In this document: positions 27,483-37,300 of the stretch, piece after piece
Position numbering within the stretch: the stretch's first letter is position 1
Layout: the number at the start of each line of letters is the position of its first letter
Source of the DNA: an uncultured Chloroflexota bacterium
Lineage (GTDB): Bacteria > Chloroflexota > Anaerolineae > Anaerolineales > Anaerolineaceae
Assembly (NCBI GenBank): GCA_902791025.1
Contig: CADATZ010000001.1
Location: 124,001 to 188,000 of the forward strand
Direction: 5' to 3'
DNA length: 64,000 bases
Position numbers and translations under genes: made by a program
The notes under the pieces: generated by a model
Seen by the model: only the letters and a program-made list of their open reading frames with translations
Told to the model about the DNA's origin: nothing
The model's database searches: none

Positions 27483-29006
27483 ATGATCAAGGTGATTGCG
27501 AGAATAAAGACAAGAATTATTTTACTTATACTGATGAGCTTTATGCTTATCAGTCCTTGTGCAGCACAGGAGAAAGAACCTGAATACAGTAAAGCAGAAG
27601 AGATGGGCGGTGCGACAATCGGACTTCTTACGGGAATGCCATTTGAGGATATGGTTCGTGAAAAAGTCCCTGATATCGGTGGCTTTGCCTATTTTGCCTC
27701 CATGCCGGATGAAGTTTTGGCTTTGAAGGCGCGAAAAATTGATGGAATTTTTATCAATAACGCACTGATTGATTTTGCCGTTGCTCATAATCCGGATCTT
27801 GTGAAAATGACTGAGCATTATCTTGACAGCAACTTCGGTTTTGCGTTCCCGAAAGGCGATCCGCAGCAGTATGTCTGGAGGGAAATCATCGAACGTATGA
27901 AAGCCGATGGCACTATCGATGCTTTGTGGGAAAAATGGATGATCAGCAATGATCCTGTCAAAGAAATGCCAAAACAGGATTGGCCCGGAAATGCCGGTAC
28001 GATCCGGGTTGCCTGTGCTGACTCCTTTGAGCCGATGTCATATGTCGGTGAGAATGGGGAAATGATGGGCTTTGATGTTGAGATCCTCTTGAATGTGGCG
28101 AAAGAACTTGATCTCAAAGTGGAATTCACCTCGATGGAATTCGGCGCATTGATGCCGACTGTACAATCAGGAAAAGCGGATATGGCCATTGGGGATATCG
28201 TCATCACAGCCGAACGTGCTGAGATCATGGATTTTATTCCCTACGCGCCGGCATATTTTACGATCCTGATTCGGTCAAAAAGCGAAGCAGTTGAAAATGA
28301 GGGCTTTTTCAAAGGTCTGGTGTCAAGCTTTGACCGTACCTTCATCAAAGAAGGCCGTTATAAGATGGTTCTCTCCGGTCTGGGAATGACCGTTCTGATT
28401 GCCTTTTGCGCGGCAGGTATCGGTCTTGCATTAGCTTATGGGCTGATATTTGTCCGCCGAATCAACAATCCGGTTTTGAACCGCCTGATTTCAATATATT
28501 GTTCCCTGATTGCCGGCATTCCGGCAGCGGTGATCCTGATGGTGTTGTATTACATCATTTTTGGATTTGCCAATATTTCAGCAGTTATTGTTGCCATAAT
28601 CGGCTTTGCTCTGATTTTTTGCGCCAGGGCTTATGGCATCATCTGGAACGCGGTCAGTTCTATCGATAATGGACAGCGGGAAGCAGCATTGGCACTGGGA
28701 TATAATGAAGCGCTTGCATTCAAAGAGGTGATCCTTCCGCAGTCAAAACATTATTATCGGCCGCTGCTTTACTCTCAATTCATTCTGCTGCTCAAAGAGA
28801 CAAGTATTGCCGGTTACATCACGGTTCTGGAGCTTACCCGCGCCGGTGACCTGATCCGAAGCCGGACGATGGAAGCCTTTTTCCCTCTCATTTCCGTTGC
28901 TGCCATCTATTTCTTATTGACAATGCTGATCACAAAGCTGTTCGCATCCATTGATAAATTTCTTGAAAACCGACACGAGCATCATAAAATTGAAGGGGTG
29001 GACTGA
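27483..29006 (+). CDS. Amino-acid ABC transporter: solute-binding halves fused to permease
   Basis: The product has 507 residues. A signal segment (1-28) precedes a C-terminal-type half of a family-3 binding protein (about 40-155: [27 protein letters not shown]). An N-terminal-type half follows (about 170-265: [38 protein letters not shown]), so the two halves are in reversed order. The permease domain (about 295-500) has five hydrophobic segments and the EAA loop [20 protein letters not shown]. It should import a polar amino acid with the ATPase at 29006, whose start overlaps this stop as TGATG. Confidence 0.88.
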   Translation: MIKVIARIKTRIILLILMSFMLISPCAAQEKEPEYSKAEEMGGATIGLLTGMPFEDMVREKVPDIGGFAYFASMPDEVLALKARKIDGIFINNALIDFAVAHNPDLVKMTEHYLDSNFGFAFPKGDPQQYVWREIIERMKADGTIDALWEKWMISNDPVKEMPKQDWPGNAGTIRVACADSFEPMSYVGENGEMMGFDVEILLNVAKELDLKVEFTSMEFGALMPTVQSGKADMAIGDIVITAERAEIMDFIPYAPAYFTILIRSKSEAVENEGFFKGLVSSFDRTFIKEGRYKMVLSGLGMTVLIAFCAAGIGLALAYGLIFVRRINNPVLNRLISIYCSLIAGIPAAVILMVLYYIIFGFANISAVIVAIIGFALIFCARAYGIIWNAVSSIDNGQREAALALGYNEALAFKEVILPQSKHYYRPLLYSQFILLLKETSIAGYITVLELTRAGDLIRSRTMEAFFPLISVAAIYFLLTMLITKLFASIDKFLENRHEHHKIEGVD

Positions 29007-30097
29007 TGAGCCTGATTGAAATCAAAAATCTGCGGAAAGAATACGGGAACACTGTTCCTTTGGAAAATGTGAGCGTTAATATAGAAGCCGGAGAAGTGGT
29101 CAGCATCATCGGACCTTCCGGAACAGGAAAATCTACGTTTATGCGCTGCATCAATCGACTGGAAACCCCAACCTCCGGTGAGATATGGGTTGACGGTGTG
29201 AATGTATGTGACCCGAAAACAGATCTTGCCGCTGTCCGGATGAAAATGGGAATGGTGTTCCAGTCGTTCAACCTATTTCCACATAAGTTAGTAGCTGAAA
29301 ATATCATGATGCCGCAGCAGCAGCTTTTGGGCGTATCCGCAAAGGATGCTTACAACGAAGCAATCGTGCAGCTGAGAAAGGTTGGATTGGAAAATAAAGC
29401 CAGAAACTACCCGGATCAGCTTTCCGGCGGACAAAAGCAGCGGGTCGCTATTGCGCGAGCGCTTGCCATGCACCCGAAGATCATTCTGTTTGATGAGCCG
29501 ACCAGTGCTCTCGACCCGACCATGGTCTCAGAGGTACTTTCAGTCATCGCTGATTTGGCGAAAACCGGATTGACAATGCTGATCGTCACCCATGAAATGC
29601 GACTGGCAAGAGATGTTTCATCCCGGATTTTTTTCATGGATCAGGGTGGAATTTATGAAGACGGAACACCGGATCAGATTTTTAACCATCCAGTAGGTGA
29701 ACGCACAAGAGCCTTCATTTACCGCATCCGCAGCTGGGAATACACCGTCAGAAGCGATGTGGATATGTATGAGATGATCGCATCTCTGGAAGATTTCTGC
29801 AAACGCCAGTTTATGGGCATCCGTCCCGCGACAAAATGCCAGCTGGCTGTTGAGGAAATAACTTCAAATGTTCTGCTTCCTTTTCTCAGAGAACATCCTG
29901 CAGCTTCTGTCAATTTGATACTGAACGCGGGTGAAGAAGGCAAAGAAATGATGCTGACAATAGATCACGAGGCACTGCCGGAATTTGATAGTTTCTTTGC
30001 TGATTCAGCCGATACGGTTGCCATGGCAATTCTTAGCAAAATCCTCGAAAAACAACCGGGAAATGATCCGGGCAAAACAGAATTCAGGATCATCTGA
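29006..30097 (+). CDS. Amino-acid ABC transporter ATPase with RsbW-like C-terminal domain
   Basis: The product has 363 residues. Residues 1-240 are a GlnQ/HisP-type ATPase: Walker [11 protein letters not shown]-loop [10 protein letters not shown], signature [15 protein letters not shown], Walker [13 protein letters not shown] and the switch His in VTHEM. Such ATPases end near 245. Here about 115 further residues contain [31 protein letters not shown] and [14 protein letters not shown], similar to the helix, N-box and G1 region of RsbW/SpoIIAB anti-sigma kinases. The second ATPase at 41048 has the same tail. Transport is confident; the regulatory meaning of the tail is inference. Confidence 0.88.
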   Translation: MSLIEIKNLRKEYGNTVPLENVSVNIEAGEVVSIIGPSGTGKSTFMRCINRLETPTSGEIWVDGVNVCDPKTDLAAVRMKMGMVFQSFNLFPHKLVAENIMMPQQQLLGVSAKDAYNEAIVQLRKVGLENKARNYPDQLSGGQKQRVAIARALAMHPKIILFDEPTSALDPTMVSEVLSVIADLAKTGLTMLIVTHEMRLARDVSSRIFFMDQGGIYEDGTPDQIFNHPVGERTRAFIYRIRSWEYTVRSDVDMYEMIASLEDFCKRQFMGIRPATKCQLAVEEITSNVLLPFLREHPAASVNLILNAGEEGKEMMLTIDHEALPEFDSFFADSADTVAMAILSKILEKQPGNDPGKTEFRII

Positions 30098-30182
30098 TTG
30101 TTTACGCCCGGATGTAATTCGGAGAAATGGTAAATTCTTTATGCTGCTTCAATCAGCCACGGATCATTCAACAGGAACGAAG

Positions 30183-30827
30183 CTAATTGAATTGTGTGAC
30201 CAGGTTTTTGACGGTTTTTTCGACTGTGGGGAAGAAAAAGTTCGCGACAGGACCGACTAAAAATGCGCAGATGATCGTACCGATCCCGACGGTTCCTCCG
30301 AGAGCAAAACCAATGCCGGTGAAGATCAGATCGACGATCACACGCACGATTCCGAAGGGTTTCTTCAATTTGTCACTGAGAACAACAGCAACCAAATCAT
30401 TCGGGCCGGTCCCGGCTTCGGATTTGATGACAATCGTCATTCCAAATGCAAGAATCACACAGCCGATGAAGTTGACCGCGATGCGAACGATCAGAGAGAC
30501 CTCTCCGGCAAAAAGTGGTCCCAGCAAAAGCGTGAAGAAGTCGATGATCGGGCCTCCTCAGAACATGCAGATGACAGTCCCGATCCCGATGTAGGAGCGA
30601 TCAACGAAAAGCAGGATCAGGATGATCAAAAAACAAATGCTGATATGAACAGTCCCGTGGGTGATCTTTGTACTGCCGATCAGACGATGCAGTCCCTGAA
30701 TCAGGACATTGAAGGGATCTGTTCCAAGATTAGCCAGCAGAAAAAGTGTAACACCGAGGTGCGCGATTGTCAGTCCTATGATGAGAATTACAACTCTGAG
30801 AAGAATTTCTTTACCTGTTTTTTTCAT
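30183..30827 (-). pseudogene. YczE/YitT-type membrane protein with an in-frame TGA
   Basis: The reading frame from an ATG at 30827 (ribosome site GGAGC) gives LLRVVILIIGLTIAHLGVT, LGTDPFNVLIQGL and GIGTVICMF, then TGA at 30558-30560. It continues in the same frame with GGPIIDFFTLLLGPLFAG, FGMTIVIKSEAGTGPNDLVA and a normal end at 30183. Together these make one protein of about 214 residues with five or six membrane helices, the length of YczE/YyaS-type proteins. The stop overlaps a perfect AGGAGG, so restart on a non-standard codon is conceivable but no good start follows. A single-stop pseudogene is most likely. Function in the family is poorly known. Confidence 0.8.
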
Positions 30828-31052
30828 TGGTTTTTGCTCCTGGACTGAAGATGTTTATTGTCTATTTTAAAGGAGAAGTGGAAATATTCTCAGTAAGTAA
30901 TGACTGACGAACTTAAAATCTGTATTGGTCAACAACAGTGAGTACTGAATTTATCGTGTAAAATAATAGTAATAAATCAGGAATTATTTATAACTTGAGA
31001 AAAATTATAATAGATTGGAATTTTTATATACCTTTATTGGCTTACTGTTTGA

Positions 31053-33122
31053 ATGAATATGTTAATGGGATTAATTGAAATGAGTGAGTACATAAAAAAG
31101 AAATCCAGCATTTTGTTTCTTTTGTTTTTTGTTCTTCTCTGTTCTTCCGTATTTGTCTCAGCGGAAGGTGAAATCATTTCCATTACTGCAAATTACAGCA
31201 ACGTAACTGATGAATTACAGACTATCACCGTAGATTACAGTGACGACTGGTTCCTTCAGCCGGATAGCGTTTATAATCACAAGCTGATGCAGGCTTCCTT
31301 TGCAATGGCTGCTGCCGGATTTCGCAGCAAGGTTTATGAGCTTGGAGAATTAGATCATGACATTCTTGACTTTTTTGCGAAAGCTGGTTTCACAGATCCG
31401 CAATCTGATGATTTCAACAAGCCGACCGGAATCAACACGATTGGGACACTAATCGCTCATAAAAAGGTGGAAGATGCTGTAATTATCGGAGTTTCGATAT
31501 CCGGTAATAATTATCAAAATGAATGGCTCTCCAATCTCACGATTGAAAATGATATCCGGCCAAAAGGGTTCAACAATGCAGCGCATATGGTAATGCGGCG
31601 TGTGGAGAAATATATCAAAGATCACCAACTGAGCGGCAATTTGCGGCTATGGGTGGCGGGTTACAGCCGTGCGGCAGCTGTTTCCAATCTGTTTGCCGCA
31701 GATGCAATAGAGAGTCGTCAGTTCGGAGGCGTTTATGCCTATACCTTTGCAACCCCACGTACTACAAGGGAAGCCAATCCGGAACGTTATCATAACATTT
31801 TTAATATGATAAATCCGGAGGACGTAGTTCCCATGATTCCCTTCCCTGAATGGGGTTACAAACGCTATGGAACAGATTTGTTTCTCCCATCCATCACAAC
31901 AGACAGTCATTTCAACGAACTATATTTAAAAGCTGAGAAAATTGCAGAAAACGATACGGAAAAACAACCGCTTTTCAATCCCCGGATGCGGAGGCAGCTC
32001 CATACTGTACTTGATTATTTTGCCTATTTTGTCAATTCTGTAAACACTTATACGCGCAGTATACAGAGTTTATTGCTTAAATTCTGGCAGGATAAAGATT
32101 TAAAGGCGCTGCTCAATGAAAGCATTCAAAAAATTGATTTTGGAGATATTCTTGAATCTATACGGGAGCAGAGCCCGGTGTTCAGCAACAGGCTTTATGA
32201 AATTTATAATTTCATTGATTTTAATGCTCAGGTGATATTCAGATCATTTATGACGGAGAAGTTCGGTTCGGAAGAGGATTATTGGGATAATGGTCTTTCC
32301 CTGCAGGAGAACCTCGCATTTGGACATTATGACAAAAGCTACCGCTTCTGGTTGTTTGCATCGGATGATCCGAAAGAATTATTCACAACAGATCCAGGAT
32401 ATCTGCATTTATCGATCGTCGGTAATGTGGATGTGGAAGTATTGGATGAGAATGGCGATTTTATTCAGCAATTTGATCATGATGGCTGGTTCATCACCGA
32501 AACGGATGAAATGTATAATCCCGATTTTCATGGAGATGTGAGTAATACGATTCTTTATATGGAACGCAATGGGAATCAGACAATGATCGAGCTTCCCTGT
32601 GATCAGGAGAAGTATACGGTTTATATCAAATCCAATGCCGACCAGAATATTCAGGTTTCCATGATGGAATATTCTGCGCAAAGACTTAAGGCAGATGTTC
32701 TTTATATTTATGAGGACCATTATGCAAAAGGGGAAGGTTACCCGGAAGTGATCGAACCGGCAAAGGAACGATTGGTTACAACCGAACAGTTGATTGCAGA
32801 GAACGTGCTTTCGACCTCCGATCCATGGGATTCAGATACTGATTATTCTCCAACAAAAGTCATGCGTATGGAGAACGCTGGTGCATTTCTGAAAAGATCT
32901 GTATTTGTTATCATTTTACTACAGATGCTCCTCATGCAGTTTTTAGGATTGATGATCATAGCAATCATCGTTTCCGGACGGCGATTGGTGTGGTTTGCAC
33001 GTAAAAAGATTACCGGTAAGGAAATAACCATCCGGCCCGACCCGCTTGAGCTGCCGAGAGCAGGAAAAGATAAAACAGTATCTGATTCGGAAATACAACA
33101 AAAGGATGTGCAAAATCAGTGA
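31053..33122 (+). CDS. Exported lipase-like alpha/beta hydrolase with C-terminal membrane helix
   Basis: The product has 689 residues; an alternative start at 31080 (MSEYIKKKSS) gives a more ordinary signal peptide. After the export signal (ending VFVSA) comes a class-3-lipase-like domain. It has the nucleophile motif WVAGYSRAAAVSNLF (about residue 210), YAYTFATPRTT and the acidic/His region NPEDVVPMIPFPEW. A beta-rich region (about 440-560) and a membrane helix (about 615-640) precede a basic tail, so the catalytic part should sit outside, anchored to the membrane. The substrate is unknown. It stands alone between two transport gene sets. Confidence 0.82.
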   Translation: MNMLMGLIEMSEYIKKKSSILFLLFFVLLCSSVFVSAEGEIISITANYSNVTDELQTITVDYSDDWFLQPDSVYNHKLMQASFAMAAAGFRSKVYELGELDHDILDFFAKAGFTDPQSDDFNKPTGINTIGTLIAHKKVEDAVIIGVSISGNNYQNEWLSNLTIENDIRPKGFNNAAHMVMRRVEKYIKDHQLSGNLRLWVAGYSRAAAVSNLFAADAIESRQFGGVYAYTFATPRTTREANPERYHNIFNMINPEDVVPMIPFPEWGYKRYGTDLFLPSITTDSHFNELYLKAEKIAENDTEKQPLFNPRMRRQLHTVLDYFAYFVNSVNTYTRSIQSLLLKFWQDKDLKALLNESIQKIDFGDILESIREQSPVFSNRLYEIYNFIDFNAQVIFRSFMTEKFGSEEDYWDNGLSLQENLAFGHYDKSYRFWLFASDDPKELFTTDPGYLHLSIVGNVDVEVLDENGDFIQQFDHDGWFITETDEMYNPDFHGDVSNTILYMERNGNQTMIELPCDQEKYTVYIKSNADQNIQVSMMEYSAQRLKADVLYIYEDHYAKGEGYPEVIEPAKERLVTTEQLIAENVLSTSDPWDSDTDYSPTKVMRMENAGAFLKRSVFVIILLQMLLMQFLGLMIIAIIVSGRRLVWFARKKITGKEITIRPDPLELPRAGKDKTVSDSEIQQKDVQNQ

Positions 33123-33214
33123 TCAAAAAGTTTTAGCGAGAATAAAGTTAAAGCTGTGGAAAATTTTGGTATCACTGACTCAAAATGAGAAATTCGTGTG
33201 GTCTTCATCGCAGT

Positions 33215-33242
33215 AAAAAAAGCTATCCGGGCTTGCTTTTTT
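33215..33242 (+). terminator. Possible terminator after the lipase-like gene
   Basis: AAAAAAGC pairs with GCTTTTTT around an 12-base loop, ending in a T-run. The stem is AT-rich, hence weak, and lies about 90 bases after the stop codon. Confidence 0.45.
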
Positions 33243-33358
33243 CTGTATATAAAACTTTTTTGGAATAATAAAAAAACGCAGATAATTTTTCCTTTTTGTA
33301 TATGTGTGGGAAAATAAAAATAAATTTATTCTGTTTTCAGAGAAAAGATGTGACAAAA

Positions 33359-34291
33359 ATGATAATATCAGTGATCGAAATGATTTTGCCGATTGCTATT
33401 GCCTTTTCCATCGGGATCGTGATGCGCAAAAAGAATTTGATGGACAACAATGGCAGCGCCGCGATCAAGACCATCGTCAGCAAGTTTTTGCTGCCGGTGA
33501 TCCTGCTCAATGCTTTCATGTTCGCGAACTACTCTAAGGATTCCATGGCCATTATCATTGTCTTCTTTCTGGCGATGCTTGCGCAGCTTGGTATCGGGTT
33601 TTTGATGAGGCGCTTCATTCCTGAACGGGCGAAATATTTTCCATTCGTTTTCGCAACCATCGAAGGCGGTACCATTGGTTACCCGCTGCTGGGGATGCTT
33701 TACGGGGTCCGCGGCACCAGTGACATGGCTATCATTGATGTCGCCCATACTATTTTCCTTTTCCTCATTGCCATCCCCATCATGCAGGCAACGGATGGTA
33801 ATGACAGCGATTTCAAAAAAATACTCAAAAACGCGGCTCTTTCTCCGACTTTCCTTGCGATGGTGATTGGTATAATCCTCGGTCTGATGGGAGTAGACTC
33901 CTGGATCAGCAATTCACCCATCAACGGGATCTATCAGTCTGTAGTGAGCTTCCTCTCAGACCCGGCAGGTCTTCTGATCCTGATCACACTGGGATTCGAT
34001 TTGTCCCTGCGGTCTGATCTGCGCAAACCTGTGCTTTTCACGGTGTTCACCCGTTTTGTCTCAATGGCGATACTCTGCGCGGTCAGCTGTCTGATCATTT
34101 TCCGCTTTATCCCCTACAGCAAGGAAACTATGGTCGCGTTGATCCTTGCCTTCAGTCTGCCGGGATCATACGCCATACCGATGTTCGGTAAATTTGAAGG
34201 TCACAGAGATTATGTTTCCACAACAATTTCATTCTCAACACTCGTGACATTATTGGTTTTCATTGGTTTGACTGTCTATATCAATCTCTGA
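33359..34291 (+). CDS. AEC-family membrane transporter
   Basis: The product has 310 residues from MIISVIEMILPIAIAFSIG; 21 upstream residues in frame are hydrophilic and lack a ribosome site. About ten membrane helices in two inverted sets, an early R-K-K-x-L loop (MRKKNLMDNN), EGGTIGYPLLG in the middle and the late LPGSYAIP segment fit the auxin-efflux-carrier family. Members export organic acids, malate or amino-acid derivatives. It lies 56 bp before the giant binding-protein/permease gene and is probably cotranscribed. An export partner for the imported amino acid is possible. Confidence 0.87.
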   Translation: MIISVIEMILPIAIAFSIGIVMRKKNLMDNNGSAAIKTIVSKFLLPVILLNAFMFANYSKDSMAIIIVFFLAMLAQLGIGFLMRRFIPERAKYFPFVFATIEGGTIGYPLLGMLYGVRGTSDMAIIDVAHTIFLFLIAIPIMQATDGNDSDFKKILKNAALSPTFLAMVIGIILGLMGVDSWISNSPINGIYQSVVSFLSDPAGLLILITLGFDLSLRSDLRKPVLFTVFTRFVSMAILCAVSCLIIFRFIPYSKETMVALILAFSLPGSYAIPMFGKFEGHRDYVSTTISFSTLVTLLVFIGLTVYINL

Positions 34292-34347
34292 TCTGAAACC
34301 AGGAGAGAATTCTTTTCAGAAAACAGATTCAAATGGGAGATGTTTTG

Positions 34348-37300
34348 ATGAAAAAGCTTTTATTATTCTTATTATTGTTTTTGTTTCCCGGTATTGTCTG
34401 TGCTGCGGATATCACATCCAAAGAACAACTGAACCAACGCGGGATAACCATCGGGGTCAGTCAGGGAAGCGTGATCGAAAATTTCATCAAAGGTGAATTT
34501 CCGAATGCCTCGATTGCCTATTATACAGATGGCGGCGTCCTGGGGTATCAGGCAGTTGCAGCCGGAAAGATCGATGCCTATGTCGCTGATCTGCGGCAAA
34601 TGGAAATGAGTCTCGAAGGCGGATTCAGCGGAGCCCATCTGCTGGATGAAACAATGAACGAAACGCTGAAAACCGCGATTGGGATCTCTCAGGTCTCGAA
34701 GATTCCTGATTTGGAGAAAAAAATTAATGAGTTTCTTTCAGAACTTCGTGATAATGGTACGCTGAATGAAATGTTTCAGCGCTGGGTGATTGATGGAAAT
34801 GAGCAAATGCCGGAAATAGAACTTGATGAAGATCCGGAATACCATCTTGTCGTCGGTACCGCAGGAATTATTCCTCCTTACAGTTATTACAAAGACACCA
34901 AACTGAACGGGCATGACATCGAACTGGCTTACCGCCTTGCTGACTGGCTCGACGCGGATGTGGAATTCAAAGTCATCGATTTCACCGGACTTGTCCCTGC
35001 TGCCAAGTCAGGAAAGATCGACTGCATTATATCAGACCTGCAGGTCAGTGAAGAGCGGCAGGAGAACTTTACCTTCTCAACACCTGTCATGGAAGAATGC
35101 GTAGGTATTATGGTCCGCGGAGATGCTCCGAAGGTTCCGGAACTGAATATGGGTTCCACAGCTGATTTTTCCGTTTTAGACGGGAAAACGATTGGGGTGA
35201 TCACCGGGTTTTTCGGTGATCAGGAGGTTAAGAAGGCACTTCCAAATGCGAAAATCTTCTATTTTGTAAATAAAGCAGATATGCTATCAGCGCTGAAAGC
35301 CGGTAAGATCGACGCGCTCCTTTGGGATGACGCGATTTTCCGCTATCTGCGGATGGAGGGAGAACCGCTTGCCGCTTTCAGCGATCCGCTGATTCCGATC
35401 AATAATGCAGCCCTTTTCCCGAAGAGTGAAAAAGGTCTGGCTCTGGAAGCGCAGTACAGTGAGTTTGTAAAAAAGCTTTGGGATGATGGCAGCATTGATA
35501 CTATCAATGCGGTATGGTTTGGTTCAGATGAAAGTCAGAAGACTGTGATCAATTACGAAAACCTGCCGGATACCAATGGAACGCTTGTTATGGCAGCTGA
35601 TCCGACCGTCGTCCCGTTTGTTTATATGAAAGATAACAAGATTGTCGGTTACGAAGTGGATATCGCAGCCCGTTTTTGTGAGGAAAACGGATACCGGCTG
35701 GAAATTAAGACTGTGCCTTTTGGTTCCATTATCACCTCTGTCATAAGCGGAAAGGCAGATTTTTCCTCCAGCTCCATGACGATCACCCCGGAACGGGCAG
35801 AGAGCGTGCAGTTCAGTGAACCGGTATACCGCGGAAGCCTGATCTTTACAGTTCTTACGGAAAATACTGAAGAGAAACAGATAAATGACCCAGATTATGC
35901 GCAATACGATAGCAAACGCATCGGTGTTGTGACCGGATCAACCGGTGGACCGGTTGTTGAAGAAAAACTGCCAAACGCGAAAATTTCGTATTTTGACAGC
36001 GTATCGGATCTGTTGACTGCTCTCCGGTCTCAAAAAGTGGATGCCATCGCCGCTACTGAATCAATACTCAAATTCGCGCGCATTGAAGGAGAAAATATCA
36101 CCGTGACAGATGATCATCTCATTTCAACTGAAATTGCGGCACTTTTCCCAAAGACTGAAAAGGGACAAAAATTAGAGGCGCAATACAGCGAGTTTGTGAA
36201 GAAATTGTGGGACGACGGAACGATCGATGAGATCAATTCAATATGGTTTGGGGAAGATGAGAGCAAAAAGACAGTGCTTGACTATGAGAATCTTCCTGAT
36301 ACCAACGGGACCCTGACCATGGCTGTGGATACCGGAATCGCACCATTTGTCTATTTGAAAAACGGAAAAATCGTCGGGTATGACGTAGATATTGCCGCCC
36401 GGTTTTGCGAAGCATACGGTTACCGGCTGACAATACAAAATATGTCTTTTCCTGCCATTATCCCATCCGTAGTGAGTGGAAAATCTGATTTTTCAGCCTG
36501 TGATATTGCAATCACCCCGGAAAGGGCGGAGAGTGTACTGTTCTCTGAACCCACTTATTATGATGGTCTGGTATTAGCGGTACCGGAAACCGGTGAAAAT
36601 TCCGGCATCATGAGTTCCTTACCTTCTTTGGACGGAAAAACAATTGCTACTCTGGTCGGTTCAACCGCAGGACCGGCCGCTGAAGCTGCTTTTCCCAATG
36701 CAAAGATTGTTTATTTTGATAGCAGTACAGACACGCTGACAGCGCTCCTTTCCGGAAAAGTTGACGCTGTGGTGGCAGATAATACACACTTTTTATATGC
36801 TCAAATGCAGGGTCAGGAAATCTACATGTTCGATGAGTTTCTTGAGCCATATGAAAATGCGGCGATGTTTCCAAAAAACGAGAAAGGCCGGAAACTTGAG
36901 GCACAATATAGCGAGTTCATAAAAAAACTGTGGGATAACGGTACTATGTCAGAGATCGACGCAAAATGGTGGAGCACAGATGACAGCCAAAAGACCGTTA
37001 TTGATTACGAAAACCTTCCGGATACCAACGGAACACTTAAGATGGCAGTGGACACCGCGAATCCACCTTTTGTTTACATGAAAGATAATCGAATCGTCGG
37101 TTATGAGGTTGAAATTGCAGCCCTTTTCTGTAAAGAATATGGTTATAGATTGGAGATCTATGACATGGCTTTCTCAGCCATCATCCCCTCGATCATCAGC
37201 GGAAAATCTGATTTTGCTTCATCCGATTTCACCATCACACCGGAACGGGCTGAAAGTGTTCTTTTCAGCGAGCCGCTTTACCATGGAGGAATCGCTTTGG

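Noticed and set aside
30558..30560. TGA read as selenocysteine or tryptophan
   Set aside because: No SECIS-like hairpin stands out after the codon, the family has no conserved Cys or Trp there, other genes use TGA as normal stop, and the HIRAN gene is broken by TAA instead.
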